Assembly: GCF_042453785.1 (NCBI RefSeq)
Contig: NC_091661.1
Location: forward strand, 25,969,501-26,033,500
Length of the DNA: 64,000 nucleotides
From: Malus domestica
Lineage: Eukaryota > Streptophyta > Magnoliopsida > Rosales > Rosaceae
Direction: 5' to 3'
Below the pieces are notes generated by a model, which saw only the letters and a list, made by a program, of their open reading frames with translations, was not told the origin of the DNA and did not search any database. The position numbers and the translations under genes were made by a program. Below are positions 13,385 through 25,320 of the stretch, piece after piece; the stretch's first letter is position 1, and each line of letters opens with the position of its first letter.

Positions 13385-13670
13385 TGTAACATCCCACATC
13401 ACCCATGGGAGTGATCCTTAAATGTATATTCTCATCCCTACCTAGCACGAGGCCTTTTGGGAGCTCACTGGCTTCGGGTTCTGTAGGAACTCCGAAGTTA
13501 AGCGAGAAGGTGGTCAGAGCACTCCCATGATGGGTGACCCACTGGGAAGTTACTCATGAGTTCCCAAAAACAAAACCGTGAGGGCGTGGTCAGGGCCCAA
13601 AGCGGACAATATCGTGCTACGGTGGTGGAGCGGGCCTGGGAAGTGGTCCGCCCCGGGCCGGGATGTGACA
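13385..13670 (+). repeat. Cassandra LTR 1 with 5S rRNA-like core
   Basis: 286 bp. The core includes 'aactccgaagttaagcgag' and 'gatgggtgaccc', matching the internal control region (box A and box C) of plant 5S rRNA genes, the defining trait of Cassandra LTRs. Confidence 0.92.
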
Positions 13671-13740
13671 AATGGTATAAGAGCCAATCCCTGGCCGAAA
13701 GTGTGGCGACGAGGAAGTCGGGCCCCTAAGGGGGGTGGAT

Positions 13741-13989
13741 TGTAACATCCCACATCGCCCATGGGAGTGATCCTTAAATGTATATTCTCATCCCTACCTA
13801 GCACGAGGCCTTTTGGGAGCTTACTGGCTTCGGGTTTTGTCGGAACTCCGAAGTTAAGCGAGAAGGTGGCCAGAGCACTCCCCCAAAAACAAAATCGTGA
13901 GGGCGTGGTCAGGGCCCAAAGCTGACAATATCGTGCTACGGTGGTGGAGCGAGCCTGGGAAGTGGTCCACCCTAGGCCGAGATGTGACA
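13741..13989 (+). repeat. Cassandra LTR 2, 37 bp shorter, box C missing
   Basis: 249 bp. It is collinear with LTR 1 except for one deletion near 13880, where 'gagcactccc' joins directly to 'ccaaaaac'. The lost 37 bp contain the 5S box C (gatgggtgacc). Confidence 0.9.
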
Positions 13990-14059
13990 AATGGTATCAG
14001 AGCCAATCCTTGGCCGGAAGTGTGCCGACGAGAACGTCGAGCCCCTAAGGGGGGTGGAT

Positions 14060-14345
14060 TGTAACATCTCACATCGCCCAGGGGAGTGATATTTAAATGT
14101 ATATTCTTATCCCTACCTAGCACGAGGTCTTTTGGGAGCTCACTGGCTTCGGGTTCTGTCGGAACTCCGAAGTTAAGCGAGAAGGTGGCCAGAGCACTCC
14201 CATGATGGGTGACCAACTGGGAAGTTGCTCATGAGTTCTCAAAAACAAAACCCTAAGGGCGTGGTCAGGGCTCAAAGCGGACAATACCGTGCTACGGTGG
14301 TGGAGCGGGCTGGGGAAGTGGTCCGCCCCGGGCCGGGATGTGACA
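14060..14345 (+). repeat. Cassandra LTR 3 with 5S rRNA-like core
   Basis: 286 bp, full length, both 5S-like control boxes present; a few substitutions from LTR 1. Confidence 0.92.
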
Positions 14346-15897
14346 TGGGTACATTCTTCAAAACCACACAAAAACTAATCGATATTAGGCTTAATAAAAT
14401 TAGTAAATTTCTTTGATTAAATTTGACATGGAAACATTCTCAAATCAAGAAAAAAAAATGTACCCATATGAGTTTAAAAATGGATTAGAAAAAAAATGAA
14501 TAGATTTTATATAAAAAAAGGTACATTTTACTACAACAAATTGGTATATTTAAGAATTGGTACATTTTAAGATTAAAAATTTGAAAAATCACATGAATGG
14601 GTGCATATAAGATTAAAAAATTGGAAAGCTTTTTATAAAAAATTAAGGGGTACAAACTTATTCTAATTTTTTTTTTATTTTGGAAATGTTTTGAATTGAA
14701 AATTAGTTAGGAGTTTAATAAAGGTGTGAGTATTGAAATCCTAAATCAATTATTAATTTTTATTTAAAAAATTATGTAACTGACATGTAAATTCATTATT
14801 GCATTAATGTTAGGGACTTTAATCAAAATCTGAAAACTAATAAGGTTTCAATCAAATAACATTAGTAACTAAGGACCGGATACTAATTTTTCTTTTTCTT
14901 TTTGGAAGCTATCATGGTGTAGATGAGTGATAAACGTCGACGATAAATCAGTAACATGTCAAAAACAAATACGTAAATACAGTTGCAAACGTGACCTGAA
15001 AAGAGAATCTCACTGTGCTTATTCACATCCTCTTTTGCTTAGTCTAGGTTTACCTTCAATCTGTCATCATCGTAGAAGAGCTTTTCTAATTTAGGTGGTT
15101 ACGTCCTTCCAAGGTGCTGCTGCATTCTCATAGTCTGTAAGTGATTGATACAGATTGGTACTGACAATTGGCCATGATCCATGGTCCTTTTGTCTACAAT
15201 TACAACTACTGGTAGCTAACCCTAATGGATATCTTAATTTAGAACGCGGAATGAAATGAAGGGCTTTGATCTTCTGGATTGGACAATTGCATGTGACCTA
15301 AAATTGACCATTGATGGTAGACTTAAACCAACAAGTTTCTAAGGGACTACGTGCCATCATAGACAACCATATAACTTGGTACTTGCATATAATCTATCAT
15401 GGTTTGGTGCTTAAAATTAGATTATATCGCACAACTCACTAGATTTGGTGCAAGTTGAATGAAGAAATAAAAAAAATATTGTACAAGTCAAAGATAAAAG
15501 ATTCATAACAAAAACTTACCCATTTCAATTCCTATAAAATAATAAAGCATCAACATATTTTACAACTTATCTTTTATACTCTCCATACGATAAAAAGTTC
15601 GTCACCTCCACCAGTATTTAGTTTATGAGTTATTTAATCGAATCTTCTACACCAAACGAATTAAAAAGTTGTTAGATTCAGTGATTTTCTTGAAATATTA
15701 ATTAATTAGAATTGTAGTTGAGAAAATAGGAGAGGCTGACCGCACGGCAGAGACTAGACTGGAGGCCAACGAAAGTTTATCACACATGCCACAATTGTAG
15801 GTTAGTGGAATATAATTAATTAAGAAAGAAAACAACAAATCATTGGATTTTGATGATGGATAATGAAAGGGGTCCTACACATCTCCAGCAGCTCCTT

Positions 15898-16070
15898 AGA
15901 GATTTTTTAATGTGATCAGAATACGGGATGATATATTATATATTATTATATAAATTATAGGATATATGTGTTAAAAAATTAATAATTTTAAAAATATAAT
16001 TTTTCACTACTTATATAAAAACACGTGGTGTACCACGCGTGTTCCAGTCACAATGAAAATTTTCTCTCTA
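15898..16070. mobile_element. Small MITE with GAGA(T/A)TTTT termini
   Basis: The left end 'gagattttttaatgtgatca' and the reverse complement of the right end 'gagaaaattttcattgtgac' match, and similarity continues inward. A related right half occurs near 16760-16840 ('acatgtggtgtaccatccc'). Exact boundaries uncertain. Confidence 0.55.
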
Positions 16071-16079
16071 GTAAGGACC

Positions 16080-16268
16080 AAACCCAGATCCTCTCTGGAT
16101 CCCTATAAATCTGAGCCTAAGGATCTAATGATCCAGGTTGTTGAAATTTGATCAAACGGCTACAAGCAAGGAGCTCATCTAAAAGTTATAATAATTGTAA
16201 CCGTTGGATTAAATTTCAACGGTCTGGATCGATGAATCCTTAGATTCAGATTATTAGGATCCGGGTTC
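16080..16268. mobile_element. MITE with GGATCC-type termini and 9-bp target duplication
   Basis: The termini 'aaacccagatcc' and (reverse complement) 'gaacccggatcc' form inverted repeats that extend inward. Target duplication gtaaggacc at 16071-16079 and 16269-16277. A 9-bp duplication points to a Mutator-like origin. Confidence 0.82.
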
Positions 16269-17939
16269 GTAAGGACCACCATGTATAATCACATCAGACA
16301 TCACCATGATTAAAATATACAACTCTGATGGTAAACATAGTGTTCCAGATTTCAACCCAACAAAACTGCCGAGATGTCGACCACAACATTTGTCCAACAA
16401 ATCAACAATTTAAAATGAAATAGAAGATAAATTTGGATATGTACATTACGAACGACAAACTTATTAGACATATGAGTCAATAATCTTACTTTATCTTATA
16501 AAAAGCTACTTAATTAATAAAGAACACGTGATGAATTGTTATTAGTTAAATGTTATTGCAATCAATCGACAAATTAAAGACACTTGACTTTGTACAGAAT
16601 TGAGGCATAGAAAATTGAAGCTCTACTAGAGCACGGCTTTAAGCCTTTATTAATGGTATATGGATAACAATTTTTAGTTGCGACGGGAATATAAGTGGTA
16701 CATTATGTGTTTTAATAGGAATGATGAGAAGTTTTATGTTTTAAGTTATTAACTTTTTAGCACACATATCCCATCATCTGTTTAGTGACATGTGGTGTAC
16801 CATCCCATGTACCGATCACATTAAAAAATCTCTCCACTTCATCCAGTAATTTTTCGTAAAAATTTTGCCAACCCAAGCAATGGAATAGCAAGCTGTACTG
16901 TGGCTGTGGCGGTGTAGACTTGTGTCAACAGACTAAGTCTGATGAATCTTGTTTGGGCTTCTTGGTCTTTTTGGCCTAATTACAACTTGTTTATATGTTT
17001 ATCTCATATAACATATTCTTCTATTAATAAAGTTTATGTTTGCCTTTGACAAAAAAAAAAAATCGTACAAAATTTCATAATCCATATCATTTAATATATT
17101 ACTCTTCAAATGAAGATCATTCCTAAAAAAAATCGAATTGGAGGCTGGTTAATCATTCAAGTGTTAAATAAAAGAACGATTCATCATAAATATATTATTT
17201 ATATTCACTCTGTCAATTTGTTTGATACATTTGATGCATAAACGATCTTTGTCCGTTCGAATGGTTTTTATGTAAAGTTGATCTTCAAATGAAGATAAGA
17301 AAGAAATGAAACGGCTCGAATTATTAAAATATATATGGTAAAGATATGTTATTTGCAAGATGCGAGATATGCGGGGATAAAAGTATTATTCTACAAATAT
17401 AAGAATTAATTAAACAATGAACACGTATTTTCTATAATTATGATATTTTTGTTTAGTGCAATATAAAGTTCAGTAAGACAAGAGCTGGGTCATTAAAAAT
17501 CGGATACAAAACCTGATATTTGATCTAAACTACTGCTTTTGTTAGTTCAAATGACAACTATAATTCTTTTTGCATGCTAAATAATGTATTTTCCTCCTTT
17601 GTAATGACGATTAATGTACAAGATGGAGGAGCTAGTCAAAAATCGTACATTTAATCAATTAGTCAAAGACAATCGATGGCTGATGGCACTATATTACGCG
17701 CATGATCAATTGAAATTAGGTAGTTTCTAATACATATTATGATGCGTTTCCAAATATTAATGTTTTATTTTTATAGCTTTGCAGTTTAACGTTAATTTTC
17801 GTACTAACATTATAAAATATTGTGGTAAAAATATGAGGTGACATAGACTCCATAGAGAGTCCCACTTTTGAGCGAGTCTCCTTAGCATTTCTCATAATTT
17901 TTTTGTCTCTCTCTTTTATCAAGTAATTAAAGAAACCAA

Positions 17940-18255
17940 AGAAAGTTGAGGTTCCACCATAAAATCATTTAGCAATATGAGGAGTAACTCGACTTATTTA
18001 TAAACTCATGCAAGGTCTCTCATTCCCTCAATGTGGGACATTCTCAATACACCTCCTCACGTATGACGAATTTTCAAGGCAAACATGTGGACAACACAAA
18101 CAGGGTGACATGGAGCGCTTGTGTGGCCATTGAGTTTTACACGTGAGACAACCTACTTTACCATAAAACCAATTAGCAATATGAGGATTAACTCAACTTA
18201 CTTATAAGCTCATACAAGTCTTTCCTCATATTAATATGGGACATTCTCAACAGAA
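17940..18255. repeat. Direct repeat of an LTR-like segment
   Basis: The motif 'agcaatatgaggagtaactc', followed by 'cttataaactcat' and 'atgtgggacattctcaa', occurs at about 17957-18045 and again at 18165-18255. The words resemble the ends of common plant LTRs, but no primer site or partner LTR was found. Confidence 0.55.
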
Positions 18256-18612
18256 ACAAGAAAAAACTATGAATCTCCCCACCAACAGATAGCAGACATG
18301 ACTCATGAATATAAATATATCATGTGTGTCGAAGTATTTTATTGTTGCCCCAAAGTAAGACAAATTATCCTTGTCAATTGTCATTGATGCAATTTGAATC
18401 CTTGTAGACCCATAAACATTCAGCAATATTAATACAATGATTTCTGGCTAGCTCCAATCATTTTCTTTAATTAATCAATTTTTTTCACTATACTTTGACC
18501 ATATTCTCATCCTTTCATGATTACAAGATGTACAATTAGCTCAAAGGAAGCAATACAAAGATATCGTTACATACATTCATGTAATTTTTGTGGTGAAGAA
18601 AATTAATTAATG

Positions 18613-20915
18613 TCACAATGTATTTCGTGGAGACTTTAAAGATTCGACTTGAGATTTTCCTCGAGGGCCATTCAATCTTATGTAAAGCCTGTATTCATTG
18701 AACGTCATAGGAGAATATTGTGCAGGCTTGTCCGGCGTTACAAGCTCCTTCACCGGTTGAATGGGTATGTCGCTCTTCGGATTGTAGAAGAAGGCCAACG
18801 AGAGTCTCTCTTTAGCTGGGTTTACGATGACCCTGTGCTCTACACTCTTGTACGTTGCATTACTTAAGACCTAATTCAAAACAAAGATTTGGACAATACC
18901 ATATGAGAAATAGTTCAATTTATAAAAATTAGAATATTGATAGAAACAGAATGAGTGATTATTTGTCGATAGTATCTTTTTAAACAATATTCTATCACAA
19001 TTGCATGTATAAACATAGCAATTCATTTTTCTTCAATTCATTTTTTGAAAAGCAAAATATATTGAGAATGCATGTCGTTTAAGTTCCGAACACATGTCGT
19101 TTAAGTTCCGAACAATCATCACTTGGCACACAACTTGTTCAAGCACCTTGCTGTTTTGAGCGGGCATGGAAATATGACTCCATCACATGGATTTATTAAA
19201 AGAGGCACGTTTTGACCCAAATTGTATGACTTGGTAAGGAAGAGGAGGAGCAGCCCATCACAAGTTGACCCCTCCATGTGCTTGTGGTTCATGCATATTG
19301 GTAAACCATACTTTTTTTTATATTTATTTAATACTTAATATAACAATATTGGAATGGATGATGTATGCGGAATCATATAATGAGTCAGCTGATAATAAGA
19401 TATCGAATTTGTTACCAAGAGAATCGAAAGATGAAAATATAGCTAAACCATAATATTAGTGTAAAAAATTTTCAATATTTTTTTTATATGAGCTTAATCT
19501 AGAGGAAAAAATAAATATAATAAACGAATAAAACCAACAAAAAAAAGTAGTAGAAAAATCACCTGAATTTGATCCCCAATATTGACAATAAAAGCGTGTG
19601 GAGCTGGTTTCACAGTGATCCAAGCGTCATCTTTCCGGACTTGTAGACCTGGGACTTGTTGGTCGGCGAGCAAAATGGTCATTCCGCCGGGGTCCGAGTG
19701 CGACGACAGGCCAAGGGTCAGGTCAGGCTGGGGGCACTTTGGATAGAAGTTAGTTCTTAGACATGCCCCAATGTCTTGGCCACCAAATGCATTTTGAAGA
19801 AAGTCTTCTCCTAATCCAAGGTTTAGTGACAAAGCCTTCAATATCCTCCCACCAAGCTTCACTACCTCCTTTCCATACTCATCTATTACTTCCCTATTAA
19901 CCATGCAAATACACAACTCAATTATCGTGAAAAAAAAAAAAAAAAGATACACAACTTAAATTTCCACAATAAGGAAAAAAAATATACAAATTCATCTCAA
20001 GGAATTCAAATTTTGACATTTCGACTTAAAAGAGAAATCGTAAATATTGTTGCAAATCCAACAGACAAGTTTAACGTGAAACTAACTATTAAAAATTTAA
20101 GTACAACTCACTTGTACTGTAGACTAATTTTATTTCCTGAGCATGCACATATCACTTACTATACGTATGCTGTTTTTTTGTTTTCCCAAGCATGCAATAC
20201 AAATAATTAGTAGGGATGATTTATGATTATGAAGAACATACAGGAAATCGGGAAGACAAAACATATCAACGAGTTCTTAATATAGTGATATTTTTACTAT
20301 AACAAGTTGTACTATTCAAATACGAATATTTCCATCCATCCATCCATCCATCTATCCATACGTAACGGAAAAGAGAACCACACACTAATTACTTAAGTAT
20401 GAATAATTAGAAACCTACCTTCCATAATCAGGGAGGGCAGGCCACTTGTTGTAGTCCTTTAAGCACGACGGAAGATAGTGAAGGAAATAGTAATCGCTCC
20501 AGTCAAGAATGGCGCCTCTCTCAATTCCAAGCCTGCTCCCATACCCTTCATAAGTCTTTGGTGAGTTGGCATACGCCTGTTTCAACTCCATCGGCAAGTG
20601 GAAGAATTCCCGCCAAACCTGTTGGGTTTTGTCCATCAGTCCCGGGCTAACGCCGTGGTTCACCACTTGGAAGAATCCCCACTCACGGCAGGCCTCGGAG
20701 ATTTGGCTAAGCGTGGCGGCACGCAGGCGATCGTCTTCGCCGGATAAGCCTTGTAAGTCAATAACTGGGATGTTGGCATGATCAGAAATATCGGATGATG
20801 GGATATAGGTGGGTCTATCAGGTGGGGGTTTGATGTATCGATCTGGGACTACGGGGCTGTTGGATAAGGATTGTACTCGGACTATTGGCTCTGGCCAATC
20901 CTGTGGGCAACTCAT
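18613..20915 (-). CDS. JOX: Jasmonate-induced oxygenase-type 2OG-Fe(II) dioxygenase
   Basis: Exons 20915-20419, 19893-19563 and 18870-18613 (GT-AG, phases agree) give 361 aa. The sequence aligns along its whole length with Arabidopsis JOX2 (At5g05600): WPEPIVRVQSL near the start, ISEACREWGFFQVVNHGV, TYEGYGSRLGIE, LDWSDYYFLH and VRKDDAWITVKP. Iron ligands are H231, D233 (SHSDPGG) and H288 (VEHRV); the 2-oxoglutarate site is R298-x-S300. R212 (ACLRT) and R337 (YRLYIR) correspond to the two JOX2 arginines reported to hold the jasmonate carboxylate. Expected reaction: hydroxylation of jasmonic acid to 12-OH-JA in the cytosol, lowering the pool for JA-Ile. A TATA box lies about 55 bp upstream of the ATG. 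Two MITEs sit within 1.2 kb upstream. A flavonoid-type DOXC function is less likely given the arginines and the synteny. Confidence 0.92.
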
Positions 20916-20965
20916 GGTGTTTTTAATAGTTTGGAGTTCAAGTTTTCGATGCTTTGTAGTTTGTA

Positions 20966-20976
20966 TGTATATATAG
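20966..20976 (-). promoter_or_regulatory. TATA box of JOX
   Basis: On the minus strand the sequence reads CTATATATAC about 55 bp before the start codon, implying a very short 5'UTR. An AACGTG element (T/G-box, a MYC2-type core) occurs near 21118 on the plus strand; a role in jasmonate induction is inference. Confidence 0.5.
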
Positions 20977-21180
20977 ATAACAATTGTGTATATGTAGAGC
21001 GGGATGACATCATGACAACCAACTTTAAAAAGAACAACAATTTTTTTCTCTGTTTTGAGGGGCGAGATAGAGAGAGGATCATGGGGTGTGGATGACAGTG
21101 CGGAGGAACAGTAGTTAAACGTGGGGATGTAACTATAGTGGTGGGGAAAGAAATGGACGTGAAAGAAAGACGTGAAATAT

Positions 21181-21350
21181 GAATAATGTTAGGAAGATTA
21201 AATTTGGAGACTCAATTTGTAAACTAAATCATGTGTTACTAATAGGAATAAACACGTTTATCAATCTTTAAGTAATAAACTAATCATCAACTTTCATGTC
21301 ATTTAGCTTTCAAAACTTAGTCTCCAAATTTAGTTTCCCTAGCATTATCC
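21181..21350. mobile_element. MITE 265 bp upstream of JOX (family M2)
   Basis: Termini 'gaataatgttaggaagatta' and (reverse complement) 'ggataatgctagggaaacta'; the inverted similarity extends for about 35 bp. Flanked by cgtgaaatat at 21171-21180 and 21351-21360, a 9-10-bp target duplication. 170 bp, non-coding. Confidence 0.88.
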
Positions 21351-21535
21351 CGTGAAATATATATACAAACTTTTTAACAAGTTTCAATCAGATACAAGGG
21401 TACTTTAGATGTAGAGCTTAACTTTTTTTTAAATTTTTTTTAAATTTTTTTTTTACAAACGATATTATCTATATTAAGAGGGAGGGAGTGAGATTAGCCT
21501 CACAATGAGCTAGTAATAATATGGTTCGAATTTAC

Positions 21536-21741
21536 TTTTGGCTATAATCGAACATAAGACCTCTCACTTACAAACGAAAAAGAATATCACTAGACCGTAG
21601 TACTAAGTGGCGTGAGCTTCTAAGTTAGTTAATATGTTTTTTGGCTATAATCAAACCTAAGACCTCTCACTTACAAGCGAAAAGGAATACCACTAGACAG
21701 TAGTACTAAGTGGCACGAGCTTCTAAGTTAGTTAATATGTT
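21536..21741. repeat. 103-bp tandem duplication of a dispersed repeat
   Basis: Copies 21536-21638 and 21639-21741 run from 'ttttggctataatc' to 'gttagttaatatgtt' with roughly ten differences. The same words (cttacaaacga.., tatcactaga..gtagtactaagtgg) recur near 37285-37425, 51550-51675 (minus) and 54770-54860, so the unit belongs to a dispersed family of unknown type. Confidence 0.8.
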
Positions 21742-21912
21742 TTTTGTTATGTACTCAAATTTGAAATTCTCTTTCTATAATTTAAAAAAACTTTTTTTTA
21801 TATGCCAAATGGTAGATTTGTTAGATTAGTCATTGACGGGGTTCGAACTCAAGCCGTCATACAAAAACTCAACTTCTTTCCATGATAAAGGGTCACTTGC
21901 AATTTAAATAAA

Positions 21913-22069
21913 GGATAATGCTAGGGAAACCAAATTTGCAAACCAAATGATGCGATTGTTGATGATTGAATTATTATTTAAGTGTTGATTAACGTGTTTA
22001 TTTCCTATTGATAACACATAATTTAGTTTGTAAATTTGGTTTAAATTTATAGTCATCCTAGCATTATCC
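21913..22069. mobile_element. Second M2 MITE upstream of JOX
   Basis: Termini 'ggataatgctagggaaacca' and (reverse complement) 'ggataatgctaggatgacta'. Target duplication ttaaataaa at 21904-21912 and 22070-22078 (9 bp, perfect). 157 bp; same family as 21181-21350 by the shared GGATAATGCTAGG end. Confidence 0.88.
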
Positions 22070-22583
22070 TTAAATAAATATTGGGGTAAACTATTCTTTG
22101 TATTAAAAAAAAATATTTCTAGTTTGTCTAAGGCTTTGACTAATGAAGGAACAAGATTTCAGATTATCTATCTATATATATAAAGTGAGCACCCTAAAAT
22201 GGTGAAACATTCAAAATACCATAAATTGTCCTTTAAGAATTTCATAAATTACAATTGAACCAAAAGAAGCTAAAGTATTTAACCATATTTTTATTTTGAA
22301 TGAATTTAATATTTAAAATTATAGAAAAAAAAACAAAACCTCCGACATTAGTGGGTGGTTTCACATTTTTAATTCATTTCTTCTTTTTTTTTTAAATAAT
22401 TTTTTAAAAAATATGTAAATTAATTATTTAAATAAAAGATATATAAAAATGTCAATTGCCACACGCGTATGCGTGTGGCAAGAGGCTAGTATAGTAAACT
22501 ATGTACATACTAGAAAAGTATGACAGTTATGGCGGCCAGATGAAAAGAGACTAAGAATAGTGGTAGTTATTGTAGGCAAAAAG

Positions 22584-22777
22584 GAAGGGGATCATCTCCA
22601 TATCCCTTTCTCATAATCCACAAAATTCAGAGATCTAGATTATTAAAATTTGATCCAACGCTAAAGTTATAACTTTTAAAGTAGGCATCTGTTTGTAGCT
22701 GTTTGATCAAATTTTAATAGCCGGGATCCCTATACTTGGTGGATTATGAGGAAATGATCCAGAGATCATCCCTTTCT
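22584..22777. mobile_element. MITE with 9-bp target duplication (GATCATC ends)
   Basis: Termini 'gaaggggatcatctcc' and (reverse complement) 'agaaagggatgatctctgg'. Target duplication ggcaaaaag at 22575-22583 and 22778-22786. 194 bp; interior inverted words 'ataatccac'/'gtggattat' and 'aaaatttgatc'/'gatcaaatttt' make it almost fully foldback. Confidence 0.85.
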
Positions 22778-22786
22778 GGCAAAAAG

Positions 22787-24962
22787 AAAGTGGGGAAAAA
22801 TTGAGAGATTTATTATTATTATTATTAAAATATTTTTATTTACTTATTTTCTCTTGTTATTTAATTTTCTTTTCTTTATCAGATAAATTTGTAAAGCATG
22901 AACATCTAGAAGAGGTTTTTTTTACCTTTTTTGTTGGAACATCAAGAAGAGGTCGACACAGGCTAGGTTCTTTTAATAAAAGGGAATTTGGACAAGTATC
23001 ATCTGAACTTATAAGCAGGTGCACCAACACTACTTGAATTTTCAATTTTTAATTGTTATACATAAATTCTCTTAATTATTGGAATCTAATACATATATTA
23101 CTTTCCATCCATTTTTCCATTAAAGTATGTCATGGGCCTCTCATGTGGAAGGATATTTTTGTCACTTCACTTCCTATAGAACGATGATCATATTAGAATG
23201 TGTGATTCATTCATATGATGTGACTTTTTTATAAAAAAAAAAGAAGAAAAGAAATTCTACACTAGCTAATTTTTATTTTAATCACATGAGGAAGTTAAAC
23301 TTAAGAAAGAGTACAGTGGCTCTAAGTTCAAACTAATTTAGCTAAATTCAAATTTGCGATGACGTGATGTGATTTATTGTGATCGCCTCAACATTTATGT
23401 TAATGGTTATGAGGTCTGTGTTTCCTGAACTTGACATGCCGACATAGAAGAAACAGCTCCGCGTAAAAGCTTGGAAGGAGTTATGCATGCATCAGTTATG
23501 TTTGGCCTTTCGAGCACTCATAACTCGTGGGGTAATATTACAAGGAATTGGTCCCGGCCATTTCGGCGCCGTGAGCGACTTGATTTACACAGCCACTTGT
23601 CTTTTCTTGCTTTCTTTTCCAGCCGCGCCATGTCTTGTATTGTCTCAATAAGGACTATGAAATCGATGATGCTGACATGATATTAGAACTATAGCTAATT
23701 AGCATCATGCATACTTTATATATATTTTTTTACTTGAATCATAAAAACATTACAAATTTAATTGTCGATGAAGAATTTGAGTTATGATTGACCTTACTCT
23801 TTCATTTATTTTGTTGTAGCGTATAGAATTTGCTTTAATATTTTGAACATAAGTACCTTTGGACTTTTTTTCATGCCTATTACTGTAAAATTGATATCAT
23901 TTTCTTCAATAAAACTTACAATTCATGATAAATTAGCTCTTAGTTTAACTCCTTGCCCTTTATTTTCGCCCCTAATGGAAATTAATAGGGTGAAAACTTT
24001 ATATCGGCCTCAAATCCACCACCCCTAATAATCACTATTCTTTTAGTGTTCAAGGAGGTTAAGCTAGCACATAGATTTGGATGTTGAAACCATGGGACGG
24101 AGCATGTTAAGCCTAATAATCAGGATGATTTAATTTATTAATGAATCTAGCCGACAGTTAACTGCTTCAAATGATCAGAGAATATGTCCATATGCCTGTC
24201 ACAGTATCAAGTGTTCATCAATCATTAGGAAAGTCAGATTGTTCAAATTAAAAACTGTTCATCTTACTAAAAACAGAAAAATAGGGCAAGATTTTTCATT
24301 TATTCAATTTGGATTGATAGAGATAATTCAACTGCCAAATAATCTAAAAATTAATTATACGATATATTATCCATTTTCTTCTTAAAGTTTCCCTTTTGGA
24401 TGATCAATCATTTTATTATGTTACGCATCAGATGTATATCTTCAAACTTCCAACATATTTTACAGACGATTGTTGGTCATATACACCTCTTACGTATGTT
24501 CATAGTTCACACACACATGCACAAAGAGAATTTTATGAAAATAAAAAAACATAAACAATTCCCAAATTTCAATTTTCAATTTTTTTTATAAATTGTTATT
24601 ATATAATATCAGTCCAAACTTCTATCAAATTTTTAGCATTATATTTATTCGTACCATAAGGACAAATCAACACGTTGGTACCATCTTGGTTTTGTCCACG
24701 CTTATTATTATTACTTCAATGCCACTTGTCAATATTGTGATTTATTTATGAAGATAGTTTCTCTTTTCGGTATGAGGCCCTACATTTCCAACTTCTTCCG
24801 TTGATCATCTAGTTTATCTTTTCAGGCTTAAAGACACAAAAATCAAACACACTTCTAAAATAAAATCAGATAAATACAAGTAGAAAACCTTTTTTTTTAA
24901 AGAAGCTGGGGTTGCTCAATGCCCTAGTTGATCATCTTGCATGCCCCTTTTGTTTTAAAGTG
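22787..24962. other. Intergenic DNA before the retrotransposon pair
   Basis: 2.2 kb of AT-rich sequence. Open frames of 60-70 codons near 23471 and 23843 have no recognisable similarity. Nothing else seen. Confidence 0.45.
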
Positions 24963-25300
24963 TGTTTATACCATATTTAGGGCATCGTATTTAGGCATCG
25001 TATAAATACTCAGAGGACTTAAATGTAATTATGTAATAAAGGAATGGGCAAATATGTAATTAGGGGAGGAGCCCTTATTTTATAAAAGGGCTTCCTTACC
25101 CTCACAAACCCTAAGTCTCTCCTATCTAGAGCAAAGCTCTCACACTCTCTCCATCACAAATACTCTCAGAGAAATACAATCAGTGTGGACGTAGCCCAAA
25201 CCTTGGGGTGAACCATGATACATCTTGTGTTATTTACATTACCTGCAGATTCACGGTCGAATTTACGTTGTTCCAAGACCTCTGGTTTTGTGCATCAACA
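24963..25300 (+). repeat. 5' LTR of element A
   Basis: Begins about TGTTTATACC and ends GCATCAACA; pairs with 28353-28689. Contains a TATA-like 'ttattttataaaa' near 25075-25087 and a transcript-start-like CT-rich segment. Confidence 0.88.
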
Positions 25301-25320
25301 TTTGGCATCGTCTGTGGGAA
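25301..25320 (+). other. Primer-binding site of element A
   Basis: 'tttggcatcgtctgtgggaa' begins at the base after the LTR and matches the tggcgccgtctgtggga-type primer site frequent in plant Gypsy-related elements. Element B has the less mutated form 'ggcgcc'. Confidence 0.8.

Larger units (their letters stand above)
13385..14345 (+). mobile_element. Cassandra TRIM retrotransposon, three-LTR tandem form
   Basis: The layout is LTR (13385-13670), internal (13671-13740), LTR (13741-13989), internal (13990-14059), LTR (14060-14345). LTRs begin TGTAACATC and end GATGTGACA. Each internal piece opens with 'aatggtatcagagccaatc', the initiator-Met-tRNA primer site typical of Cassandra, and ends in a polypurine tract 'aaggggggtggat'. 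The array is flanked by the 5-bp target duplication TGGGT (13380-13384 and 14346-14350). Cassandra has no protein-coding capacity and depends on other retrotransposons. Three LTRs with two internals are best explained by unequal recombination between LTRs or tandem insertion. Confidence 0.93.
13066..14890. mobile_element. Long-TIR MITE (family M1) split by Cassandra
   Basis: The left end 'ctttggatgcggtccctaac' and the right end 'tagtaactaaggaccggata' are imperfect inverted repeats; similarity continues inward for about 100 bp. The interior has many copies of 'atgggtaca', as in the M1 copy at 34059-34768. The element is interrupted at 13385-14345 by Cassandra; removing that insertion and one copy of its 5-bp target restores a sequence like the uninterrupted copy. 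No clean flanking target duplication was found for M1 itself here. Confidence 0.65.
14891..18612. other. Intergenic DNA with scattered MITEs
   Basis: 3.7 kb without a gene. Contains two MITEs (15898-16070 and 16080-16268), a related half-element near 16690-16845, and a duplicated LTR-like segment at 17940-18255. The rest is AT-rich with nothing recognised. Confidence 0.5.

Noticed and set aside
13450..13560. 5S rRNA gene
   Set aside because: The match to 5S control boxes lies inside Cassandra LTRs, repeated three times with the same LTR flanks; it is part of the retroelement, not an rRNA gene.
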